Part shown: positions 5,112 through 11,020 of the stretch, one piece after another | Position numbering within the stretch: the stretch's first letter is position 1 | How the letters are laid out: each line of letters begins with the position of its first letter | Origin: Bacillota bacterium | GTDB taxonomy: Bacteria > Bacillota > Clostridia > Acetivibrionales > DSM-1351 | Length of the DNA stretch: 11,020 bases | Direction: 5' to 3' | Assembly (NCBI GenBank): GCA_023436485.1 | Contig: JAEZIU010000242.1 | Location: forward strand, 1 to 11,020 | Notes under the pieces: generated by a model | What the model was told of the DNA's origin: nothing | Database searches by the model: none | What the model saw: the letters and a program-made list of their open reading frames with translations, nothing else | Program-made: the position numbers and the translations under genes

Positions 5112-7235
5112 TTATTCAAAGCTTAGTAACTTATTGTCAAGGCAGAGTTGAAGATCAAGTTTTCTGCACCCCACCTTAAAGAACTTTATTTCTATCATAT
5201 GTCTGTCCGAGTCATGTTCATTATTTATTGCAACTACAATGCCTCTGCCGAACTTAACATGGTTAACAAACTTCCCTTGGCCTATATTATTTATTATGTC
5301 CTTTTGCAAAAGTTGTACAACCTCATTTACAAAAATAGATGTTAAAACCTTTTCATTATTTACCGTTTCGGGATAGATGATATAAAGTTTTTTTCTTGCT
5401 CTTGTCATTCCAACATAAAAAAGCCTCCGTTCTTCTTCAAGTACAATTTTTTCAGAGTTTTCAAGAACTTTGTCTCCCGGAATCTCGCTGTTTATAAGGT
5501 CTATCATAAATACATTGTCATACTCAAGTCCCTTTGAAGAGTGCAGCGTGCTCAGAGTTATTCTATTCTTTTCGCTGCCGTGCATATATCCTCCATCCTG
5601 AAATATTTGCTCCAACTCCTGCAGCCTCATAAGAAATGAAGAAATAGTGGGGCAATCAATTGATATTCCGTGTAAGATTCCAAATAGTCTGTTCAGGTAA
5701 TCATAGGACTGACCTGATATATTACTATATTCTTTAACACTATCCAGATATTTGAATTTATTCTTTATATACTCTAAAGCCGTCCAAGGATTTTTTCTTG
5801 CCAATGAAGCGAATTCTCCTTTTAATTCTCTCATGGCAGTAAGCTGAAAAGGTTTCAGGTCATGATTATTAACTATTATGTCAATTACATTATCGTTTTC
5901 CCCGCCTTGTAAAACACATTCCAGCATGGTTTTTGATATAAATCTGTTCATTCTGAAGCATATTTTTGTAAATGATTCTGTATCAGAACCATCAAGTGCA
6001 AACATCAGAAAGGCACATACCTCCTGAACAAGCCAGTGCCTGAAAAAAAATAGTCTGTTCTGTCTTATTCTGAAGGATATACCGTTCCTTTGCAGTTTAT
6101 CTGAAACAAGAATCGATGAGAGGTTGTTTCTGTACAAAATCCCAACGCTTTTTAACTTATTTCCTTTAAGTAACTCTTCTATCTTTTTTAGAATGATATC
6201 TTGCTGACCACTCTCACTTTCAGCTTTGAGAATCATTGGGTCATCTGCACTTTTATTATTGGTTTTGTGTTCCTTCAGATATCTTTTATCGTTTTTCATT
6301 ATAAACTTACTGGTAAGGTCTACTATATTACTGTTAGACCTGTAGTTGTTTTCAAGCCGGAAAAGCCTGAGATTGTTAAATTCATGGCTTATATCCAGTA
6401 TGTACTGCGGTTCGGCTCCCCTGAAACGGTAAATTGATTGATCATCATCTGCTACTATAAAGATATTTCCGTCCGACCCTGCCAATAGCTTGAGTATGGC
6501 AAACTGTATATTTGACAAATCCTGTCCTTCATCCACCTGAATATAGTTGTAACGTGTTTTATATCCTTTTAGAATTTGCGGATATCTCGAAAGAATGTTA
6601 TAAGCATATGTAAGCATATCGTCAAAGTCTATCATAAGATTTTTTTTCTTGTATTCTTCATAAGCTTTGTAAACCTTTGCAAACTTTTTTGAACTGAAAA
6701 AGCTGTCATCAGCATTCTTAATCATTTTATTTTTTATATAGCTTATTTCGTTTAAAAGGTTATCCAGCTCATCGTCGTTTATTTTTGTACTATTTATGTC
6801 CTGATAAATATCCTTTAACAACATTTTCTTATTTATATCTTCTTCTATACCCTCAATACGCCTCAAGCTCTGCCCTTTCATTCTCTCATAGTCTCTGACT
6901 ACTCTGTTGCAAAAGCTGTGTAGCGTCGAGAATTGTACTTTTTCTTTTATCTGATTTCCGTATAGTTTTTGGAAACGCATTTCCATTTCAAGCTGGGCTG
7001 CCTTATTAAAGGTAAGTGTCAGAATACTTTTTGGATTGACACCTGATTTGATTAAATTATAAACACGGTTTACAATTACAGTTGTTTTTCCACTTCCGGG
7101 ACCGGCAATAAGAAGTACAGGTCCTTCCACAGTAAGAACTGCTTCTCTTTGTTCTGCACTTAAATTTCTAAATTCCTCTTCAATTACTTTAGCTTCCAAT
7201 TTATTATATTCACTGTTTATTTCAGATTGTGCCAT
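5112..7235 (-). CDS. UvrD/PcrA-like superfamily 1 ATP-dependent DNA helicase
   Basis: This is a 3'-5' single-strand DNA translocase/helicase of the UvrD/Rep/PcrA type, 707 residues. Numbered from ATG 7235: Q motif LSAEQREAV (about 25-33), Walker A AGPGSGKT (44-51), motif Ia LTFNKAA, Walker B VDEGQD (234-239), motif III VADDDQSIYRFRG (261-273), motif IV NNYRSN, motif V SKGLEYDNVF (567-576) and motif VI EEERRLFYVGMTRARKKL (600-617). The Walker B variant DEGQD differs from the DEYQD/DEFQN common in PcrA and UvrD. The C-terminus (about 650-700) has VNHVKFGRGIVVAI, matching the Tudor-like domain through which PcrA contacts RNA polymerase. ATG 7235 is preferred over GTG 7244 because AGGTGG (7241-7246) lies 5 nt upstream of it and overlaps that GTG. 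It starts 14 bp after the nuclease-helicase stop, so they form one operon. It may be a PcrA paralogue; a canonical pcrA would be elsewhere. Confidence 0.93.
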   Translation of the reverse strand: MAQSEINSEYNKLEAKVIEEEFRNLSAEQREAVLTVEGPVLLIAGPGSGKTTVIVNRVYNLIKSGVNPKSILTLTFNKAAQLEMEMRFQKLYGNQIKEKVQFSTLHSFCNRVVRDYERMKGQSLRRIEGIEEDINKKMLLKDIYQDINSTKINDDELDNLLNEISYIKNKMIKNADDSFFSSKKFAKVYKAYEEYKKKNLMIDFDDMLTYAYNILSRYPQILKGYKTRYNYIQVDEGQDLSNIQFAILKLLAGSDGNIFIVADDDQSIYRFRGAEPQYILDISHEFNNLRLFRLENNYRSNSNIVDLTSKFIMKNDKRYLKEHKTNNKSADDPMILKAESESGQQDIILKKIEELLKGNKLKSVGILYRNNLSSILVSDKLQRNGISFRIRQNRLFFFRHWLVQEVCAFLMFALDGSDTESFTKICFRMNRFISKTMLECVLQGGENDNVIDIIVNNHDLKPFQLTAMRELKGEFASLARKNPWTALEYIKNKFKYLDSVKEYSNISGQSYDYLNRLFGILHGISIDCPTISSFLMRLQELEQIFQDGGYMHGSEKNRITLSTLHSSKGLEYDNVFMIDLINSEIPGDKVLENSEKIVLEEERRLFYVGMTRARKKLYIIYPETVNNEKVLTSIFVNEVVQLLQKDIINNIGQGKFVNHVKFGRGIVVAINNEHDSDRHMIEIKFFKVGCRKLDLQLCLDNKLLSFE

Positions 7236-7249
7236 GTATTCCACCTAGT

Positions 7250-9604
7250 CTATAATTTTATTTTCCAGAATTGCTCCAGCTTTTTTACCATCTGTCCCGT
7301 ATCCTGTATCCGCATAGCATGTTCCCAGTGTTTTGGAAATAGCCGCCGGTAACTTCCATTTGAAAACCTTTCATCCAGAAGTATCACTGTTCCCACATCT
7401 TGTTCTGAGCGTATTACCCTTCCTGCAGCCTGTAGCACTTTGTTCATGCCCGGATACATATATGCATTTTCAAATCCCATTGCATTTTTATTTTGAAAAT
7501 AATTCATGATTATATCTTGTTCGGGACTAACCTGGGGAAGCCCTACACCTACTATTATAGCTCCTATAAGCCTGTCTCCCTTTAAATCTATACCCTCGGA
7601 AAAAATTCCTCCCAGAACTCCAAAAGAAACAAGGCTCTTTCCTGTACCGGATTGAAACCTGTTTAGAAAGCTCTCCCTTTCTTCTTCTGTCATGGAAGTT
7701 TCCTGAATTATTGTATCGGTTTGAGGATATTGCTCTGTAAATCTTGAATAAACCTCGTTCATGTATTTATATGAAGGAAAAAACACTACATAATTCCCTG
7801 TCTTTTTGTTTATAGTAGACCAAATTATGTCTACTATTTTATCATAACTTTTATCTCGATTTTTATATCTTGTAGAAATACTATCGTTAACAATAAGACA
7901 GAGATTGTCCTTATCAAATGGTGAAGCAAGGTTAATGTTGTAATCCTCTTTGTCCCCGCCCAATACATCCATGAAATAATTAACAGGTGTAAGAGTTGCA
8001 GAGAAAAATACAGCTGCTTTACCCCTTTTTACAGCATCTGCAAGTAAAAAAGAAGGGTCCAGACAGAAAAGCTTTACTCTTACATCGTTTGATTTTGATT
8101 CAATAAATGTAACGTACCTCTCATCATAAAAATCAGCCATTCTTGTAAAGGCTATTGAATCAAAATAAACTTCCAAAAGCTGATCAAAACCATCTATGTT
8201 GCTATTTTGATTTTTCAGTATCCATTCCTCTGATTCGGTAATAAAGTTATTTAGCAGCTTGTACAGGTCTTTAAGTTCTGTTTTGCTAATAATAAAACCT
8301 TCATCCGCACATTGTTTACGTAAAGATATCATATATGAATTTATTTTGTTCAATATTTTAGCAACCTTTGGTACTTTTGATTTCATGAGTTTCTTTGCCT
8401 CAAGGTATGCAGACTTATGGATTTGAGCAGAGAACATCTCTCTTGCCCTGTCCACCAAATTGTGAGCTTCATCAATCAAAAAAGCATAATCTCCCGTATT
8501 GTTAAGAAAAAATCTTTTAAGATACACCCTTGGATCAAATGCATAATTATAATCGCAAATAATGCAATCTGCCCACAATGACAAGTCGAGGCTGAATTCA
8601 AAGGGACATATCGTATATTTGTGCGAATATTCTTCTATTACATCTCTGGAAAGGCTTTCTGAATTTTTCAAAATATCTTCCAGTGCACTGTTAACCCTGT
8701 TGTAATGGCCTTTTGCATATTCACAGTAATCCGGATTACAGCTTCCTTCTTTGTTGAAACATATTTTATCTTTTGCCGTAAGTGTTATGGTTCTGAATAC
8801 CAAACCACCCTCTCTCATTTTTACAAATGCCTCTTCAGCCACCTGTCTTGTAATGGTTTTTGCAGTAAGATAAAATATTTTTGAAATGTGTTGTTCTCCT
8901 AAAGCTTTAACCGCAGGAAACAGTGTTGATATAGTCTTTCCAATACCTGTAGGGGCCTGAGCAAAAAGTTTTTTACCTTGCATTATGGTTTTATATACGG
9001 CAACTACAAGCTCACGCTGACCCTTTCTGTAATCTTTAAAGGGAAATTCAAGGGTTTTTATTGAACTATCTCTTCTTTTATTCCATAAATCGGATATACT
9101 GGCCCATACAATGTATTTATCCAGCAATTTTTCAATAAAAGTTGTTAATTCTTTAAATAAAAACTGCTTTCTTATTTTTTTAATTTCTTCCGTTTCTATG
9201 TGAAAATATGTTAATTGTACATATATACTGTCAAGTTTATTCTGGACGGCATAAATATAAGCATAGCATTTTACCTGAGCCCAGTGTAGAAGACTGAAGT
9301 CTTCGTCTATGAATTCAAGGGGACGTGTTGTAGATTTTATTTCATCTATCACAACTCCATCAGGTTCATTTATTATACCATCGGCCCGTCCTTCAAGTCT
9401 GAATATAAAGTCATTGGTGTCATAATTATGGACAAGTGAAACTTCTTTGTTATAGAATTCCCCGCCCTGTTTTTGAATTTTCTGGTGTATTTTTGTACCT
9501 TCAAGCATTCTGCCCGAGGAAACAAGCCTGTTATCAATATCACCGGACCTCAACACCATCTCAACAAGGTTTCTGATTGAAATTTTTATCTCGGGTTTGC
9601 CCAT
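7250..9604 (-). CDS. PD-(D/E)XK nuclease fused to XPD/DinG-type Fe-S helicase
   Basis: Probable DNA-repair enzyme of 784 residues. Numbered from ATG 9604, residues about 1-165 form a RecB/Cas4-type nuclease: H40 in EGTKIH, D75 in EGRADG, E88 and K90 in IDEIKS, and Q110 with Y114 in the QxxxY motif. All are intact, so it should be active. The rest is a superfamily 2 helicase of the Rad3/XPD/DinG group: Walker A APTGIGKT (217-224), four Fe-S cysteines C282, C289, C294 and C333, DEAH box (378-381), motif III FFSATLTP, motif V FSEGIDLKG (668-676) and motif VI QAAGRVIR (725-732). Such helicases move 5'-3' and use the cluster at the strand-separation point. The start is uncertain: TTG 9676 lies in a leader hairpin without a ribosome site; ATG 9625 has none; ATG 9604 has GGAGG 14 nt upstream and gives a natural N-terminus. 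A LexA box sits at its promoter. Confidence 0.92.
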   Translation of the reverse strand: MGKPEIKISIRNLVEMVLRSGDIDNRLVSSGRMLEGTKIHQKIQKQGGEFYNKEVSLVHNYDTNDFIFRLEGRADGIINEPDGVVIDEIKSTTRPLEFIDEDFSLLHWAQVKCYAYIYAVQNKLDSIYVQLTYFHIETEEIKKIRKQFLFKELTTFIEKLLDKYIVWASISDLWNKRRDSSIKTLEFPFKDYRKGQRELVVAVYKTIMQGKKLFAQAPTGIGKTISTLFPAVKALGEQHISKIFYLTAKTITRQVAEEAFVKMREGGLVFRTITLTAKDKICFNKEGSCNPDYCEYAKGHYNRVNSALEDILKNSESLSRDVIEEYSHKYTICPFEFSLDLSLWADCIICDYNYAFDPRVYLKRFFLNNTGDYAFLIDEAHNLVDRAREMFSAQIHKSAYLEAKKLMKSKVPKVAKILNKINSYMISLRKQCADEGFIISKTELKDLYKLLNNFITESEEWILKNQNSNIDGFDQLLEVYFDSIAFTRMADFYDERYVTFIESKSNDVRVKLFCLDPSFLLADAVKRGKAAVFFSATLTPVNYFMDVLGGDKEDYNINLASPFDKDNLCLIVNDSISTRYKNRDKSYDKIVDIIWSTINKKTGNYVVFFPSYKYMNEVYSRFTEQYPQTDTIIQETSMTEEERESFLNRFQSGTGKSLVSFGVLGGIFSEGIDLKGDRLIGAIIVGVGLPQVSPEQDIIMNYFQNKNAMGFENAYMYPGMNKVLQAAGRVIRSEQDVGTVILLDERFSNGSYRRLFPKHWEHAMRIQDTGQMVKKLEQFWKIKL

Positions 9605-9659
9605 ATTTTTGTATATTGCCTCCATCTGCAAAGTATAAAAAGTGTTAATCAATAAAATA

Positions 9660-9681
9660 GCTGACCGGTAAACCAATCAGC
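9660..9681 (-). promoter_or_regulatory. Leader RNA hairpin of the nuclease-helicase operon
   Basis: In the minus-strand transcript, GCUGAUUGG pairs with CCGGUCAGC across a UUUA loop, giving nine base pairs including two G-U wobbles. The plus-strand copy would have two A-C mismatches, so the fold suits the operon transcript. It is followed by TATTTTATTG, a moderately T-rich run, so a weak attenuator is possible. It lies between the transcription start near 9698 and ATG 9604 and contains the alternative TTG start. A 13-codon reading frame (ATG 9686 to stop 9645) without a ribosome site spans it. Confidence 0.4.
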
Positions 9682-9688
9682 TTCATCA

Positions 9689-9704
9689 GAGAACGTCAGT
9701 TCTC
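9689..9704. promoter_or_regulatory. LexA (SOS) box of the nuclease-helicase operon
   Basis: GAGAAC and GTTCTC flank four bases, forming a perfect 16-bp palindrome whose core is GAAC-N4-GTTC, the Gram-positive LexA/DinR operator. It directly abuts the -10 box (9705-9710) and covers the expected transcription start, the ideal place for repression. Outer bases are A/T rather than the C/G of the strict Bacillus consensus. The core match, the perfect symmetry and the position in front of repair genes agree with one another. Confidence 0.82.
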
Positions 9705-9733
9705 ATTATATCAATAAAACATTTCTTTTTCAA
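9705..9733 (-). promoter_or_regulatory. Promoter of the nuclease-helicase/UvrD operon
   Basis: Minus strand: TTGAAA (9728-9733, 5 of 6), 17-bp spacer, TATAAT (9705-9710, 6 of 6), with TG one base upstream of the -10. This is the strongest promoter match in the window. It lies just downstream of the GNAT stop codon at 9752. A near-consensus promoter held down by an adjacent operator is typical of damage-inducible genes. Confidence 0.75.
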
Positions 9734-9751
9734 TGTCGTAGCTATTATACT

Positions 9752-10261
9752 TTACTTCAGAATCCTGTACCTTGCCATTAAATATTCATCAGCATATTTA
9801 CCGTTTCTTATGGCCATATACTTTTTTGTACCTTCTATCTGAAAACCATGTGTCTTGTACAGGCGTACTGCCGTTTCATTATCTACAAACACAGTTAATT
9901 CTACACGTACAAGCATTAGCCAGTTATCTGCCAAATCGATAATCTTTTCTAATAGTGCTGTTCCTATTCCTTTTCCTTGATAATCTTTATGTACCATTAT
10001 TCCCAAAGATGCAGTATGCCTGGTTCTCGGATTCTGGCTAACAATCAGTGCAACTGTACCCACTACTTTTTTTACTCCATTTTCAGCAATCTCAGCTACC
10101 ATATGATATTGATTCTGACCAATCGACTTAATAAATTCTTCTGATTGATCTATTCTTTCACTGAATAACCCTAGAAGATTTTCTCTTACCCCATCCATTG
10201 TATACATCTCATTTATGTCTGTTGCGTCCTCAACACGTATTGGCCTTAGTGTATAATCCAT
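9752..10261 (-). CDS. GNAT-family N-acetyltransferase, YhhY/AaaT-like
   Basis: Cytoplasmic acetyl-CoA-dependent acetyltransferase of 169 residues, a single GNAT domain of normal length. The acetyl-CoA pyrophosphate loop is QGKGIG (95-100) within VHKDYQGKGIGTALLE. The C-terminal half has DNW, ELTVFVDN (121-128), LYKTHGFQIEGT and RNGKYADEYLMAR, closely resembling E. coli YhhY/AaaT, which acetylates some free amino acids. That resemblance is from memory, so the substrate is tentative. The ribosome site is strong (AAGGAGG 10269-10275, 7 nt before ATG). The nuclease-helicase promoter begins just after its stop, so it is probably a separate unit. It is divergent from the zinc-ribbon gene, with 129 bp between start codons. 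Confidence 0.9.
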   Translation of the reverse strand: MDYTLRPIRVEDATDINEMYTMDGVRENLLGLFSERIDQSEEFIKSIGQNQYHMVAEIAENGVKKVVGTVALIVSQNPRTRHTASLGIMVHKDYQGKGIGTALLEKIIDLADNWLMLVRVELTVFVDNETAVRLYKTHGFQIEGTKKYMAIRNGKYADEYLMARYRILK

Positions 10262-10390
10262 TTTAAAGCCTCCTTTATTATTTAAAATTTATGTTAACTT
10301 ATCTACATCATCTCAACTTTTCTAAAATAAAAATGAATAACTTATTGAATTACTGGAAATTTTAATAGTAAACCAACTTTGGAGGCACAT

Positions 10391-10687
10391 ATGTCTGAAA
10401 ACAGTTTAATATGCCCTGTTTGCAACAACAGCAATTTTTTAATCAAATACGAAGCAACTTATGTCTACTCATATATAATTGATTCCGACGCTCCCGGGCT
10501 TAGAAACAAAACTGAATTTCTTCCTTTTATGTTTGATAACCGAGAGCAGAAGGATACAAAACAATTCGTTGAATGTATTACCTGCGGTTCAAAGTTCAGG
10601 TGTTATTTTAATCAATGGGATAACAAAATCGGACTAAAAGCTTTACAAGAAGCAATCAGCCAACACCAACCCGATAATCCGTTATAA
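10391..10687 (+). CDS. Small zinc-ribbon protein of unknown function
   Basis: The 98-residue product has two CxxC pairs, C8-PV-C11 and C62-IT-C65, spaced like a zinc ribbon with a 50-residue insert of aromatic and acidic character (YEATYVYSYIIDSDAPG at 20-36). No transmembrane segment or signal peptide is seen, so it is probably cytoplasmic. Zinc ribbons bind nucleic acid or protein partners, but I do not recognise this one and assign no function. ATG 10391 is preferred to the upstream TTG 10379 because GGAGG (10381-10385) lies 5 nt before ATG and would fall inside the gene if TTG were used. It is divergent from the GNAT gene and convergent with the lysine-rich gene at the right edge. Codon use resembles the neighbours. 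Confidence 0.78.
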   Translation: MSENSLICPVCNNSNFLIKYEATYVYSYIIDSDAPGLRNKTEFLPFMFDNREQKDTKQFVECITCGSKFRCYFNQWDNKIGLKALQEAISQHQPDNPL

Positions 10688-10749
10688 ATGATTTTTATAA
10701 TGTATTGTTTTTAATATTCTTACATTTTATTATAAATTATTTTATAAGG

Positions 10750-11020
10750 TCAAGAGCCTTTCCTGCATTCTGTCTCTATTGTTCCATCATAGAGCAGTAC
10801 CCACGGATTGACTTCACCATATATTCGTATATGCAGACCTTTCCGCTCTATTTTGAATTTTTTGAACCTGAATTTGCTTAATATTATGTCTACCAGGCCT
10901 TTGAGTTTCTTTGCTCCCTTTGAGAATCCGTTTTTCAGGCTCTTTATGATTATCTTTCCGTTTTCGATTATCATGCTGCCTGTTTTTGATACTAGCTTTG
11001 CCCCCGATTTCAGCAGGCTC
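10750..11020 (-). CDS. C-terminal part of a lysine-rich protein, cut by right edge
   Basis: The frame is open from the right edge to TGA at 10750, giving 89 visible residues. An internal ATG at 10974 would give 74 residues but has no good ribosome site, and the frame continues upstream, so the real start is probably outside. The visible part has 16 lysines and 4 arginines. Residues 1-40 are a repetitive Lys/Gly/Ser stretch (LLKSGAKL, SKTGSMI, LKNGFSKGAKKLKGL), followed by KFRFKKFKIERKGLHIRIYG and then NPWVLLYDGT. The Lys/Gly/Ser part looks like the linker after the core of Rhs or other polymorphic-toxin proteins, and the ending resembles the start of such a toxin tip. This is a weak impression, and a sequence search with the full gene is needed. 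No partner domain is visible. Confidence 0.6.
   Translation of the reverse strand, partial: SLLKSGAKLVSKTGSMIIENGKIIIKSLKNGFSKGAKKLKGLVDIILSKFRFKKFKIERKGLHIRIYGEVNPWVLLYDGTIETECRKGS

Noticed and set aside
7236..7244. GTG 7244 as start of the UvrD-like gene
   Set aside because: That GTG is part of the AGGTGG ribosome site serving ATG 7235.
10288..10316. Possible GNAT promoter TTGAGA - 17 bp - CATAAA on the minus strand
   Set aside because: The -10 matches only 4 of 6 and the region is so AT-rich that such matches are expected by chance.
10730..10747. AT-only inverted repeat TTATAAA/TTTATAA between the two convergent right-hand genes
   Set aside because: It contains no G or C, so the stem would be too weak for a terminator; such repeats are common in AT-rich spacers.

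Overview
The window looks like chromosomal DNA from a low-GC, Gram-positive, anaerobic clostridium. The evidence is the AT-rich sequence, strong GGAGG-type ribosome sites, a ferredoxin-dependent 2-oxoacid oxidoreductase, a LytR-CpsA-Psr wall ligase, a yqeG-aroE pair and a LexA box of the Gram-positive GAAC-N4-GTTC type. A Ruminiclostridium-like cellulolytic clostridium is my guess, made from general resemblance only.

Layout. Positions 1-1146 (minus) hold the N-terminal 382 residues of indolepyruvate:ferredoxin oxidoreductase subunit alpha (iorA), which runs off the left edge. The 277 bp between it and the next gene is a divergent control region with a promoter for each side and a perfect 10-bp inverted repeat in the iorA leader. 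A plus-strand pair follows: an LCP (LytR-CpsA-Psr) phosphotransferase and a DedA-family membrane protein 18 bp downstream. These may cooperate: LCP enzymes release undecaprenyl phosphate outside the membrane, and some DedA proteins return it inside. From 3229 to 10261 everything is on the minus strand. In transcription order it reads: a GNAT acetyltransferase; a two-gene DNA-repair operon (nuclease-Fe-S helicase, then a UvrD/PcrA-like helicase); then yqeG, aroE and comFB. At the right are a plus-strand 98-residue zinc-ribbon protein and a minus-strand lysine-rich gene cut by the window edge.

The most interesting part is the repair operon. Its first gene joins a RecB-type PD-(D/E)XK nuclease to an XPD/DinG-type iron-sulfur helicase, with all key residues present. 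The second gene is a complete superfamily 1 helicase that keeps the PcrA-type C-terminal Tudor-like domain. A near-consensus extended -10 promoter drives the pair, and a perfect 16-bp palindrome with a LexA core touches the -10 box. An RNA hairpin sits in the leader. I read this as a DNA-damage-induced nuclease/helicase module.

Several starts were moved on ribosome-site evidence: aroE to GTG 4440, the UvrD-like gene to ATG 7235, the nuclease-helicase to ATG 9604 (uncertain) and the zinc-ribbon gene to ATG 10391. No rRNA, tRNA, CRISPR array, insertion sequence or clear intrinsic terminator was seen. The longest stretch without a gene is the 277 bp at 1147-1423.
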